NCBI GenBank assembly: GCA_018058545.1
Contig: JAGOZU010000012.1
Location: forward strand, 1-51,930
Source: Promineifilum sp.
GTDB lineage: Bacteria > Chloroflexota > Anaerolineae > Promineifilales > Promineifilaceae
Length of the DNA: 51,930 bases
Reading direction: 5' to 3'
In this document: piece after piece, positions 33,982 through 42,766 of the stretch
Layout of the letters: each line of letters opens with the position of its first letter
Numbering within the stretch: position 1 is the first letter of the stretch
Position numbers and translations under genes: made by a program
The notes under the pieces: model-generated
Seen by the model: only the letters and a program-made list of their open reading frames with translations
Database searches by the model: none
What the model was told of the DNA's origin: nothing

Positions 33982-33986
33982 TATTA

Positions 33987-35015
33987 TTATGGAGACGAGC
34001 GCGGCGATCTGTATGTGACGGCGGCCGTCGAGTTGCCGGCGAAGCTGAGCGAGGACGAGAAGCGGATCGTGAAAGAGTGGCAGCAGATTAGGAGCGGCAA
34101 GTAGATTCGCCCCAGCGGGACGCACTCAACTCCACTGCTAAACAGGTATGGAATGGTTCCTAACCACACCTGGAATTCGCTGTCGGTCGGCTCACAGAGG
34201 TTGGTGGCGCGAAAGTCGAAGATATTCAGATTCAGTTGCGTTAGTTCGTGAGGCAGACGGCCGGACAGGGGATTATCTCTCACGATGAGCCAATTCAGAT
34301 TGTGAAGGTTGCCCCACGCAGCCGGTAAAGACCCGCTCAAGTCATTGCCTGACAGATAAAGTGATTCAAGATATTCGAGGTTCCCTAGCTCAGCAGGCAG
34401 TGGGCCGCTGAATTGATTGTCGCTTAATTCCAATATTGCCAGGTTTTCAAGGCCGCCCAACTCGGCCGGCAAGGGGCCGCTGAATTGATTGTTGTTAAGG
34501 TGTAATTCGAGCATAGCATCAAGATTGCCCAATTCGGGCGGCAGGGGGCCGCTGAATTGATTGCCGTTGAGGTATAGAAACAGGAGGTTTTCCAGGTTAC
34601 CCAACTCGGCCGGCAGAGGCCCACTGAGGTTGTTCCAGTTTAAATTGAGCCTGGTCACATTGTAACGGGGCGCGGCTACACTCCCCGGGTTGTAGGTGCA
34701 AACGACAAAGGCCCAATGACAGGGATTTATGTCTTTCAGCCAACCCGCGGATTCGCTCCATCCTTCTCCGCCAGTGGATTCATACAGGGCGACCAAAGCC
34801 TGACATTCGGGGACGGGGATAGAGTCTTGATCGGAGCAGTTGGTGAAGGCTGGTGGAAGAGCCGGATCGACATCGATTGGAAAACCTGCAGCGTTGGAGA
34901 ACCTCTCATCCCCCGCAGGCGCGGATGCCCCAACCCGCGGATGAAGCGCGATGACCCAAGAGAAGAATAATGCAGCGAGGAACGAATAGCGGGCAACCCT
35001 GGAATACCGGTTCAT
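33987..35015 (-). CDS. secreted leucine-rich-repeat protein
   Basis: The N-terminal hydrophobic signal segment (YSFLAALFFSWVIALHPRVGASA) indicates export. It is followed by a capping region with paired cysteines (CQALVALYESTGG, INPCHWAFVVC) as in plant-type LRR proteins. Six 24-residue repeats of the form F/LSGPLPAELGNLxxLxxLxLxxNQ follow, giving a binding surface for an unknown ligand. The last 39 or so codons (from about GRIYLPLL) are antisense to a DnaJ-like gene fragment, so the natural C-terminus may have been lost or replaced. ATG 35015 is chosen, with another ATG at 35039. Confidence 0.85.
   Translation of the reverse strand: MNRYSRVARYSFLAALFFSWVIALHPRVGASAPAGDERFSNAAGFPIDVDPALPPAFTNCSDQDSIPVPECQALVALYESTGGEGWSESAGWLKDINPCHWAFVVCTYNPGSVAAPRYNVTRLNLNWNNLSGPLPAELGNLENLLFLYLNGNQFSGPLPPELGNLDAMLELHLNNNQFSGPLPAELGGLENLAILELSDNQFSGPLPAELGNLEYLESLYLSGNDLSGSLPAAWGNLHNLNWLIVRDNPLSGRLPHELTQLNLNIFDFRATNLCEPTDSEFQVWLGTIPYLFSSGVECVPLGRIYLPLLICCHSFTIRFSSSLSFAGNSTAAVTYRSPRSSP
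33991..34104 (+). pseudogene. C-terminal fragment of a DnaJ-like chaperone gene
   Basis: In this frame the sequence reads GDERGDLYVTAAVELPAKL then SEDEKRIVKEWQQIRSGK and a stop. The GDLYVTxxVxLPxxL...E pattern is the end of the DnaJ/CbpA substrate-binding domain. Only about 37 codons remain; no J-domain or upstream coding sequence is present, and an in-frame stop lies just upstream beside the AT-rich inverted repeat. It is read antisense to the LRR gene end. The match is short, so chance similarity is possible. Confidence 0.6.
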
Positions 35016-35128
35016 TCTCCCTATTCTCCTGTAGAGCATACTCGACTGAGGCCGCTAAAGGGCGCCATGAAGTGCCTATGACACTTGCCAATCCGCTCCG
35101 GCCAGGAGGCCAACAACCTGGCAACCCC

Positions 35129-35158
35129 ACTATAATATATTATTCATGTAAAAATCAA
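35129..35158 (-). promoter_or_regulatory. putative promoter of the LRR gene
   Basis: On the minus strand, TTGATT (35158-35153) and TATAGT (35134-35129) are 18 bp apart in an AT-rich stretch. The predicted leader is about 105 nt. Confidence 0.55.
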
Positions 35159-35241
35159 GACAGGCTTCGTTGATTGATTGTGGAGGGGCCAGGCAACCGA
35201 TTGTAGCGCAGTAGCTCGCCGGTTGTCTCGCCCCCTTCCGA

Positions 35242-36399
35242 TTACCCTTTCCGTCCACTCAACGCGCGGCCGAGCAACTCCGGGAACTGCTCCGGCGTGC
35301 AGGCGAACGCCGGCGTGCCCAGATCGGCCAGTTCCTGGGCGACGGCCGCGTTGTAGCGGGCCGCCCCCTGGTCATTGAGCGCCAGCAGGGTGATGAACTG
35401 CACCCCGTCGGCCAGCATCTGCCCCACCTGGCGCACCATCCGCTCCTTGTTGCCCCCCTCGAACAGGTCGGAGATGAGCACCACGATGGTGTCGCGCGGC
35501 CGGGTGATGGCCCCGCGGGCATAGGTCAGCGCCTGATCGATATTCGTCCCCCCGCCCAGCCGCAAGCCGAAGAGCATCCCCACCGGGTCGTCCAGCCGGT
35601 CGGTCAAGTCGACGACGGCCGTGTCGAACATGATCAGCCGCGTGTTGAGCGACGGCAACGAAGCCAGCACGGCGGCGATGATGCCCGAATAGACCACCGA
35701 GGTTGACATCGAGCCGCTCGTATCCACCAGCAGGATGACATCCTTCAGCGTGGCCCGCCGGCGGCCGAAACCGACCAGCTTCTCGGGAATGATCGTGCCC
35801 AACTCCGGCCGGTAATGCTTCAGATTGGCGCGGATGGCCCGGTTCCAGTCGATCTCCTGCGCCTTGCGGGGGCGATGGGTGTGGGTGGCGCGGTCGAGGC
35901 GGCCACTGATGGCCTGTTGCAACGGGTATTCGATGCGCCGCACCAGGTCGTCCACCACCCGCGCCACCACCTGGCGCGCCGTCTCCAGCGTCCGGGGCGG
36001 CATGACCTTGCGCAGCGACAGGAGCTTGGCCGCCAGCACGGCATCCGGCTCGATCCCGGCCATCAACTCCGGCTCCTCGACCAGGCGGCGCGGATCCATC
36101 CGTTTCAGCGCGTCGCGTTGCATCACATCGACGACATCCCGGGGGAAATAGGTGCGGATATCGCCCAGCCAGCGGGACACATCGGGCATCGACTGGCTGA
36201 GGTCGCCGCCGCGGCTGTCGCCATAGAGCGCGCTCAGCGCTTCCTCCATCCCCTTGTCCACCGGCGACATCTGTTGCTCCCGGTCGCGGCCGCCGTCACC
36301 CTCGGCCGTATCTTCGCCGCCGCTTTCGTTTTCGGGTGGCGGCTCCGCGCTGCCCAGCACCAGCTGCCAGCGACGTCCGCGCTCGGCCGACAGGCTCAT
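35242..36399 (-). CDS. VWA-domain protein (CoxE/YehP-like)
   Basis: The C-terminal von Willebrand A domain has a complete MIDAS: DTSGSMS, a later threonine (GGGTNIDQAL) and an aspartate (LISDLFEGG). About 170 N-terminal residues are charged and helical. It is the last gene of the minus-strand operon SWIM-DUF5691-AAA-DUF5682-VWA and overlaps the DUF5682 stop by four bases. A MoxR-type ATPase with a VWA partner usually acts as a chaperone-like pair that matures or remodels targets. The arrangement recalls E. coli yehL/M/P/Q. No signal peptide is present, so it should be cytoplasmic. Confidence 0.9.
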   Translation of the reverse strand: MSLSAERGRRWQLVLGSAEPPPENESGGEDTAEGDGGRDREQQMSPVDKGMEEALSALYGDSRGGDLSQSMPDVSRWLGDIRTYFPRDVVDVMQRDALKRMDPRRLVEEPELMAGIEPDAVLAAKLLSLRKVMPPRTLETARQVVARVVDDLVRRIEYPLQQAISGRLDRATHTHRPRKAQEIDWNRAIRANLKHYRPELGTIIPEKLVGFGRRRATLKDVILLVDTSGSMSTSVVYSGIIAAVLASLPSLNTRLIMFDTAVVDLTDRLDDPVGMLFGLRLGGGTNIDQALTYARGAITRPRDTIVVLISDLFEGGNKERMVRQVGQMLADGVQFITLLALNDQGAARYNAAVAQELADLGTPAFACTPEQFPELLGRALSGRKG

Positions 36400-38681
36400 A
36401 GCGACGCCTCCTGTGGCGGCTCGGCCAGCCCCAGCAGCCGCCGCAAGACCGGCACGACGGCCGCCGCCCGTTCGGGGTCGAAGCGGGTCTGCGGGGCGGC
36501 GACGCCGGTCGGCCGCGGCCGGACCTCGCTCACCCGGGACTGCAACTGCTCGCGAATAGCTTCGGGATAGTACGAGAACGTGCGTCGCAGCAGCGGCAAA
36601 ATGTCGATGAATTGCCCGTCATCCATGCCGGTCAGCCAGCGGTCGATGGCCCCCCACAGCGTCCGGTCGTGGACGAGCAGCAGGCCGCTGTCGCGCAGGA
36701 AGCCGTCGAGCCAATCGGCGGCGAAACGGGTCACGCCAACCGAGCCGCGCGGCGTCAGCGCTCGCTCCAGCCGGGCCATCATGAATTCCGCGCCGCGCGG
36801 CCGAATCGCCGCGTCATCGAACAGCAGCCGGGTGGCCCTCCCGGCGACGGTGGGATTGATGTCGGGCAGGTCGGCCAGCCGGGTCAGCGCCGTCTGCCAG
36901 CGCTCCAGCGCCTGCTCGTTGCCCACCAGCCGGACCGCCACGGCCGCCGCCGACAGCCGCTCGATCATGGCCCCGGCGGCAGCCTCATCCAGCGAGCGAC
37001 ACGCCCCGGGCAAGCCGAGACAGGCCCGCGTTAGCAATCGGTCGAACACATGGCGCAGGATGGGCTGGTGTTCGGCCGTCTGGCGCAGCCCGCCATAGCG
37101 CAAGGTATCGGCCAGAGGCGGCAGCGCGGCCAGCAGTCCGGGCACGTCCCGGCTGAGGGCGGCCAGCTCCTCGACGCGGGTCAGAATCGCCGGCATCACC
37201 TCCGGCAAGTCGGCCGAGATGATCCGGTCGATCAGATTGACCAGCTTCGACAGATCGTCGTGGCTCGCGACGGTATCGCCCACCCGGGCGGCGGCCGCGT
37301 CGCGAACGGTGTTGCCCCACATGGCCGCGGCGATGACCTTGGCCGACAGATCCGGCAACCATTGCAACTGCCATACCTCGGCGTAGGTCCCGGCCTGCGA
37401 CCCGCGAGCCTTGACCGGCACGCCCCAGGGTATCTCCAGCAGCCACAGGCGATGCAGCAGGCGGCTGCGCTCCATGTCATTCGACTGGCGCAGGTCGAGC
37501 GTCAGGGCGATCTTTTCCGGCTCGGGCCACAGCTGGAGCCGCGTCTGCTGTGCGTTGAGGTCGCGCTGCAGCGGGACGGTGGGCGCGTCGGGCGGGATGA
37601 TGCCCATGCGCTCGCCAACGATGAGCCGGCGGCGAATCAATTCCAGCGGCTCGTGGTCGCCGTCGCACATGACGCTGAGCGTCGCCTCCTCGAGTTCGGG
37701 CAGGGTCGGGAACGGCCGTCCGCGCAAGGCGGCCAGCGCCTCGGCCAGGCGAACGGCCTCGATGACGTGGCCGGGCGAGGTGTCCATCCCCTCGCCACGC
37801 AACAGCTCGGCCACGCGCGTCAGCCACATCGCGCTCATCGCCGAGGGCGACAGCCCGGCCTCGCCGGTCGTCCACAGATGGTCGTACCAGCCGGGCGAGG
37901 CAAGCCCCGCGCCGTAGCCGCTCGATTGCGTCAGGCGGCCGTACGTCCACGGCACCCACGTCGCCTCCACCTCGACCGCGGGCAAATCGGCCAGCAACGC
38001 CACGTCGGCCGCGCCGTCGGTTGCCGGCGCGTCCGTCAGCGCCGGGCCATGCCACGCCCCGCACACCGCGGCGATGCGACGACAGCCGCCCGCGGCCGCC
38101 TCGCGGATGCGCCGCCGCATGGCCGCCTCTCGCTGCCGGGCCAGCCGGTCCTCGGGCGACTCGTCCGCCGGTGGTGCGGGCGGTTCGACGGCCAGCCTCA
38201 TCTCCTCCGCCAGCTGCAAGATCGCCGGAAACAGCTCGGGTCCGCCGCCGGTCTGCTCGATGGCCGCGTTCCACCACGCCTCGTAACTGTCATAGCCGGT
38301 GCGGGCCGCCAACGCCTGAAACGGAGCCATGGGCGGCATCGTCGGCCCATAGGCCAGCGCCAGCGTGTGGCGGCGCGGCAAATCCATGAAGCCGACGACC
38401 AGACCGCGCTCCAGCCCGTACCGCAAGGCGCGATATTCGGGCGAAAACGCGGCGAACGGGTAGAAATTGGCCCGCCGCGGCTCGTCGGGCCGGTAGACCA
38501 GCAAGGCCGCGGGCATGACCAGCGACGGATGGGCCAGCCAGTGGATGACGCCGTCGGCGTCGGGCGGCCCTTCGACGAGGACGCAATCCGGCGCGAACTC
38601 GTCCAGCCCGGCCAGCAACGCCCGCGCCGTGCCCGGCCCGTGGTGACGCACGCCGAAAACGCGCAGCTCGGCGTCGCTCAC
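36396..38681 (-). CDS. DUF5682 family protein
   Basis: A 761-residue protein starting with SDAELRVFGVRHHGPGTARALLAGL and later FAPDCVLVEGPPDADGV, typical of DUF5682. RRIAAVCGAWHGPAL near residue 200 is another conserved-looking block, giving a TraB/ChaN-like pattern of histidines and acidic residues. That similarity is my impression only. The start is GTG at 38681, overlapping the AAA gene's stop by four bases; the 3' end overlaps the VWA gene. The function is unknown; family members occur with MoxR ATPase and VWA genes. Confidence 0.85.
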   Translation of the reverse strand: MSDAELRVFGVRHHGPGTARALLAGLDEFAPDCVLVEGPPDADGVIHWLAHPSLVMPAALLVYRPDEPRRANFYPFAAFSPEYRALRYGLERGLVVGFMDLPRRHTLALAYGPTMPPMAPFQALAARTGYDSYEAWWNAAIEQTGGGPELFPAILQLAEEMRLAVEPPAPPADESPEDRLARQREAAMRRRIREAAAGGCRRIAAVCGAWHGPALTDAPATDGAADVALLADLPAVEVEATWVPWTYGRLTQSSGYGAGLASPGWYDHLWTTGEAGLSPSAMSAMWLTRVAELLRGEGMDTSPGHVIEAVRLAEALAALRGRPFPTLPELEEATLSVMCDGDHEPLELIRRRLIVGERMGIIPPDAPTVPLQRDLNAQQTRLQLWPEPEKIALTLDLRQSNDMERSRLLHRLWLLEIPWGVPVKARGSQAGTYAEVWQLQWLPDLSAKVIAAAMWGNTVRDAAAARVGDTVASHDDLSKLVNLIDRIISADLPEVMPAILTRVEELAALSRDVPGLLAALPPLADTLRYGGLRQTAEHQPILRHVFDRLLTRACLGLPGACRSLDEAAAGAMIERLSAAAVAVRLVGNEQALERWQTALTRLADLPDINPTVAGRATRLLFDDAAIRPRGAEFMMARLERALTPRGSVGVTRFAADWLDGFLRDSGLLLVHDRTLWGAIDRWLTGMDDGQFIDILPLLRRTFSYYPEAIREQLQSRVSEVRPRPTGVAAPQTRFDPERAAAVVPVLRRLLGLAEPPQEASL

Positions 38682-39766
38682 TGCGCCAGTTCCCGGCAGG
38701 CGCTGTACAGGTCGCCCCAGCCCTCGCGTTCGCGCATGACCGTCTCCAGATACTCCTGCCAGACGAGGGCGTCCTGCACCGGGTCTTTCACTACCGCCCC
38801 GGTCAGCCCGGCGGCCAAGTCATCGGCGGCCAGCGTGCCGTCGCCGAAATGGGCGGCCAGCGCCAGCCCGCTGTTGACCACGGAGATCGCCTCGCCCGCG
38901 CTCAGCGTGCCGCTGGGGGACTTGACCTTGGCCCGGCCGTCCTCGGTTAGCCCGCTGCGCAACTCGCGGAAGATGGTGACGACGCGGCGAATCTGCTCGA
39001 CCGCGGGCGCCTCGGCCGGCAGCTCCAGCGCGCGGCTCAGCTCGGCCACGCGGCTGGTGACGATGGTCACTTCCTCGTCGGCCGTGGCCGGCAGCGGCAG
39101 GACGACGGTGTTGAAGCGTCGTTTCAGCGCGCTCGACAGCTCGTTGATGCCCCGGTCGCGGTCGTTGGCCGTGGCGATGACGTTGAACCCCTTGACCGCC
39201 TGCACCGCCTCGCCCAGTTCGGGCACGGGCAGCAGCTTCTCGGACAGGATGGTGAGCAGCGCGTCCTGCACGTCGGACGGGATGCGGGTCAGTTCCTCCA
39301 CGCGAGCCACTCGCCCGTCGCGCATGGCGTTCATGATCGGGCCGGGCACCAGCGCCTCGGCCGACGGCCCGCGGGCGATCAGGTCGGCGTAGTTCCAGCC
39401 GTAGCGGATGACCTCCTCGCTCGTCCCGGCCGTGCCCTGCACCAGCAAGGTCGAGTCGCCGGAGATGGCCGCCGCCAGATGCTCCGACAGCCAGGTCTTG
39501 CCCGTGCCCGGCACGCCGATGAGCAGCAAGGCCCGGTCGGTGGTCAGCGTGGCGATGGCGATCTCCACCAGCCGCGAGCTGCCGATGTACTTGGGGGTGA
39601 TGACGGTGCCGTCGTCGAGCGTGCCGCCCAGTATATAGAAGGCCACAGCCCAGGGGGACATGCGCCAGTTGGGCGGTTTCGGCCGCCGGTCGGCCTGCGT
39701 CAGGGCGGTCAACTCGTGGCCATAGGCCTGCTCAGCCAGCTCGCGCTGGATAGTCGATACGGTCAT
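38678..39766 (-). CDS. MoxR-type AAA+ ATPase
   Basis: A 362-residue ATPase with Walker A LLIGVPGTGKTWLSEHL, a Walker B-like VARVEELTRIPSDVQDALL and sensor region NVIATANDRDRGINELSSALKRRF. It is the motor of the five-gene cluster, likely working with the VWA protein as MoxR/VWA pairs do. RYGWNYADLIARGPSAEALV is a pre-sensor segment typical of the group. It lies 35 bp after the DUF5691 gene and is coupled to DUF5682. Confidence 0.93.
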   Translation of the reverse strand: MTVSTIQRELAEQAYGHELTALTQADRRPKPPNWRMSPWAVAFYILGGTLDDGTVITPKYIGSSRLVEIAIATLTTDRALLLIGVPGTGKTWLSEHLAAAISGDSTLLVQGTAGTSEEVIRYGWNYADLIARGPSAEALVPGPIMNAMRDGRVARVEELTRIPSDVQDALLTILSEKLLPVPELGEAVQAVKGFNVIATANDRDRGINELSSALKRRFNTVVLPLPATADEEVTIVTSRVAELSRALELPAEAPAVEQIRRVVTIFRELRSGLTEDGRAKVKSPSGTLSAGEAISVVNSGLALAAHFGDGTLAADDLAAGLTGAVVKDPVQDALVWQEYLETVMREREGWGDLYSACRELAQ

Positions 39767-39801
39767 GCAATCCTTCTCCTCCCTTCGTTAATCGCCCTTG
39801 C

Positions 39802-41367
39802 TCAGGCCTCGGCCGGCGGAGAACCGGCGCCAACCGTCGCCTCCCGCAGCTCGTGGCGCAGCCTCAGGGTGCGCAGCAGATAGCCCACACTCACTTCCCA
39901 GGCCTTGTTGGCCGCGCGGCCGTGCAGCAGGCCGGCCGCCTCCCCCGCCAGCGACGGCGGGCAGCGCAGGGCAAACTGGCGCATCAGGAAGCGCAAGGTC
40001 AGATGGAGCCGCCCCTCGACGGGATCGGCGCAATAGCGGCCGAAAAATTCCAGCAACAGGCGGCCGCTCGCCTCATCCCAGGGGCTGGTCCAGCGCCGCA
40101 GGAACACCGACACCGATTCGTCCCGCCCCGCCTCGATGTGGGCCGCCAGCCGGGCATGGCAATCTTCGGCCGTCAGCGACGCCAGCAGCATGCCGGTGCG
40201 TTCCGTGTAACCGTCCTGCTCCAGCAGCGGGTCGATCCAGCGCCTGTCGCCCTGTCGCTGGGCGGCGGTGGCGAACGCGGCCAGCAGCGCCCGCGGCCAC
40301 TTCCCGGCCAGTGTCGCGGTGACAATGGCCTCCGGCTCAAGGTCAAATCGCGCCTCCCAATGGCTGAGGGGGATCGCCCCGACGGTGCGGAGGATCAGCT
40401 GCGACCACTCGTGGGCCGTGCGCATCCCGTCGGCTTGCTTGTCGCGGGCCACGCGGTCGCGTGCCACGCCATCGCGTGCCACGCCATCGCGCACCATCGC
40501 ATCGTTGACCGGCCCCCGGGCGGCAGGCGCCGGATGGCCCTCGCGCAAGGTCAGGACGTCCCCGGCGGCGGCCGTCATGCGGGCCACGAGGCGCGACTGG
40601 GGCAGATGGGCCAACAGATCGGCCGCCTTGCGCCGCACCTGCGCGTCGCGATCGTCGAGCGCCCGCTCCAGGAACGGCTCGTCCCCCATCGACAGACCGG
40701 TCTCCAGCGCGGCCAGCAGGTCGCGGCGGATGAGTTCCGATTCAGCCCGCCAGGTGGACTCGATCAGCCGCCGGGCGAGCGCGGGATCGCGGCGGCGCAT
40801 CGTCGTGGCCAGAAACGGCCGTCCGGCCGGATCGTCCCGCCAGGTGGCCCGCAGCTGCTCAAAATCGGCCGGGTCGACGGCGGCATAGCGCCAGGCGGGA
40901 TTCAACGAGGCCAGCCAGCGGCCGCGCTCGCCGATGACCGGCAACAGCAACGGCCGCAAGCGCGGAATCTTCACCCCGCGGGCCAGCACCCCCGGCAACA
41001 ACCTGTCGGGCGCGCGCATCCCGGCCTCGTCCAGCAAGGTCAGCAGTTCGGGCAGGTACTCCGGGTCCCGGTCGGCGAGCATGCGCTCCAGCAAGCGCTC
41101 CGCGGCGGGCGAGCACGGCGGCAACTCCCCCTCCTCGCGGTAGGCGGGCAGCCGCCACTCGACGGCCGAAACACGCTCCGGCAGCCGCCCGGCGACCTCC
41201 TGGAACGCCCCCGCGCCAACCAGCAGCAGCAGGGTCTCCTCCGGCGGGCGAGCGGCCAACTCGGCGCGCAACCCGGCGACCGACGGCGACAGGTCGGCCG
41301 CGGCGGGCAAGCCCGAGCGACCCATGCCGACCAGCGCGGCGGTGACGAGAGCGGGCGACAGGCTCAT
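39802..41367 (-). CDS. DUF5691 family, HEAT-repeat-like protein
   Basis: A 521-residue helical protein matching DUF5691: MSLSPALVTAALVGMGRSGLP at the start, repeated helical pairs with RRRDPALARRLIE, DDRDAQVRRKAADLLAHLP, and an end with LLRTLRLRHELREA. The ATG at 41367 overlaps the SWIM gene's stop by four bases, so the long in-frame extension upstream to 42246 is antisense-like noise and is not used. An internal VARDG-type repeat (about residues 289-308) comes from a 15-bp DNA repeat. A scaffold for the AAA/VWA machine is plausible. Confidence 0.82.
   Translation of the reverse strand: MSLSPALVTAALVGMGRSGLPAAADLSPSVAGLRAELAARPPEETLLLLVGAGAFQEVAGRLPERVSAVEWRLPAYREEGELPPCSPAAERLLERMLADRDPEYLPELLTLLDEAGMRAPDRLLPGVLARGVKIPRLRPLLLPVIGERGRWLASLNPAWRYAAVDPADFEQLRATWRDDPAGRPFLATTMRRRDPALARRLIESTWRAESELIRRDLLAALETGLSMGDEPFLERALDDRDAQVRRKAADLLAHLPQSRLVARMTAAAGDVLTLREGHPAPAARGPVNDAMVRDGVARDGVARDRVARDKQADGMRTAHEWSQLILRTVGAIPLSHWEARFDLEPEAIVTATLAGKWPRALLAAFATAAQRQGDRRWIDPLLEQDGYTERTGMLLASLTAEDCHARLAAHIEAGRDESVSVFLRRWTSPWDEASGRLLLEFFGRYCADPVEGRLHLTLRFLMRQFALRCPPSLAGEAAGLLHGRAANKAWEVSVGYLLRTLRLRHELREATVGAGSPPAEA
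40444..40503. repeat. 15-bp tandem repeat inside the DUF5691 gene
   Basis: Two exact copies of GCGTGCCACGCCATC (40459-40473, 40474-40488) are flanked by degenerate copies (40444-40458, 40489-40503). The unit is in frame and codes for a five-residue VARDG/VARDR repeat in a linker, so copy number could vary without a frameshift. Confidence 0.85.
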
Positions 41368-42695
41368 ACGACCGCCTTCCAGCCGCTCAACGGCCGCCAG
41401 CCGCCGGCGAAAATGCTCACCGGGGTGAACAGCGACCCGTCCCACTCGCCAAAGAGGGTCATCGGCCGCCCGGCCGACAGCGCCAGCAGGCTCCAGCCCT
41501 GGCCGAATTGGGGCGGCAGGGGCAACACGCGCCCCGACCGGTCGCGCAGCCGCCACGGGCTGCCGGTCAGTGAGGGCGGCTCCGCCCACACGTCGTGGAG
41601 GATCGTCGGGAAGCGGCGCAGCCAGGGGTTCAGCGCCAGCGCCGCCGACCAGCCGCGCATGGCGGCGTCGATGTCGGTGTGGACGGCGGGAGCGTCGCCC
41701 TCGGCACTCACCGGTTCCAGCGGGCCGACCGGCTGGGCCATCAGCGGGTAGGCGCTGGGCGTGAAAGCCAACTCGCCCCGGAGGTCCGCGCCCGCGGGCA
41801 GGCAGGTGCCGCGCAACTGCCCGGCGGGAATGGCCTGCTCCAGCCCGGCCCAGCGGCCTGTGGCCCGGCCGCGCAGCCATGTCCGCGAGCGGCCGACGCG
41901 GTTCTCCACCTCGACGACCTGCCCCATAACATGCCACACATCGCTGACGCGCTCTCCGGTAGCCGGCGAAAAGAAACCGGCCGCGGCCAATATGTCGCCC
42001 CGCTCTCCGGGGGACAGCCCGTCCAAATGCCGGAAGGCTTCGCACAGGAGGGCCAGCCGCCCCAGGCCGGGCAGCAGCCGCTCCGGCCAGTCCGTCCCGC
42101 TGCCGGGGATGACGGCCAGCTCCCGCAGGGCGCGGGCGGCCTCGAGAGCGTAGGCGTCCTCCAGTCGGTTGGCCGCCCCGGCCAACGCGGCGCGGCCGCG
42201 TCGAGACAGGTCGGCCAGCCCCTCGCGCGCCAGGTCGCTCAGCCACAGGCGCAAATCGGCCATCCCGGCGATGACGGCCGCCTCGCGCTCCGGCGATGGG
42301 GCTATCTCAGACCCGACAGGTTTCGAGCGGACTTCTGTCCGCCAACCTGTCAGGTCCGGCCAGTCGGGGGCATCAACGGCGGGCAGGGGTTCATTCAGGT
42401 CGCTCAGCAAAAGGGCGATGATGTGGCGGCAAGGGAAGCGGATGGCCATGCAGGAGCAGGTGGCCCACAGGCCGGGCAGGCTGACGGTGGTGAGGATGGG
42501 CGTGCGGCGCGACACCGGATATTCGGCCCACAGCAGCTCGTCGCCGGAGGCATCCGCCGCGACCCGCCCGGCTCGCAGCCAGCCCTCGCCGCGCAGCAGG
42601 TCGTCGGCGCCCTGGGCCGTGGCGTGGTCGGTGGCCAACCCCTCGATTTGTTCGCGTTCAAACAAGGCGCGAATACGCGCTGCACCCGGCATCAT
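41364..42695 (-). CDS. SWIM zinc-finger protein
   Basis: A 443-residue protein with a SWIM finger near residue 80: CSCMAIRFPCRHIIALLL (CxC-x7-CxH). The rest is a large alpha/beta region without known catalytic motif. It opens the operon and resembles E. coli YehQ in context and domain. SWIM fingers bind DNA or proteins. The ATG at 42695 is followed by a second in-frame ATG. Residues near 120-130 show a small in-frame stretch (TEVRSKPVGSEIAPSPE) that looks like a linker. An AT-rich TAATAAT lies just upstream and may be its promoter element. Confidence 0.87.
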   Translation of the reverse strand: MMPGAARIRALFEREQIEGLATDHATAQGADDLLRGEGWLRAGRVAADASGDELLWAEYPVSRRTPILTTVSLPGLWATCSCMAIRFPCRHIIALLLSDLNEPLPAVDAPDWPDLTGWRTEVRSKPVGSEIAPSPEREAAVIAGMADLRLWLSDLAREGLADLSRRGRAALAGAANRLEDAYALEAARALRELAVIPGSGTDWPERLLPGLGRLALLCEAFRHLDGLSPGERGDILAAAGFFSPATGERVSDVWHVMGQVVEVENRVGRSRTWLRGRATGRWAGLEQAIPAGQLRGTCLPAGADLRGELAFTPSAYPLMAQPVGPLEPVSAEGDAPAVHTDIDAAMRGWSAALALNPWLRRFPTILHDVWAEPPSLTGSPWRLRDRSGRVLPLPPQFGQGWSLLALSAGRPMTLFGEWDGSLFTPVSIFAGGWRPLSGWKAVV

Positions 42696-42743
42696 ACTGG
42701 TAATTATTACGCAGATGGGCCGGTTGGGGTTGCATTGAATTCC

Positions 42744-42759
42744 GGGGCCTGACGGCCCC
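42744..42759. terminator. short GC hairpin after the WD40 gene
   Basis: GGGGCC and GGCCCC pair around TGAC. There is no T-run on either side, so it is a weak terminator at best, placed between the WD40 and SWIM genes. Confidence 0.35.
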
Positions 42760-42766
42760 TTGCTCT

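Noticed and set aside
37050-39392. 780-residue plus-strand frame opposite DUF5682 and the AAA gene
   Set aside because: Shadow of two recognised minus-strand genes; composition is low-complexity Gln/Arg/Gly.
41368-42246. Long in-frame upstream extension of the DUF5691 gene (to 42246)
   Set aside because: It overlaps the SWIM gene in another frame and has an arginine/glycine/proline-rich shadow composition. The ATG at 41367 with a four-base overlap is the better start.
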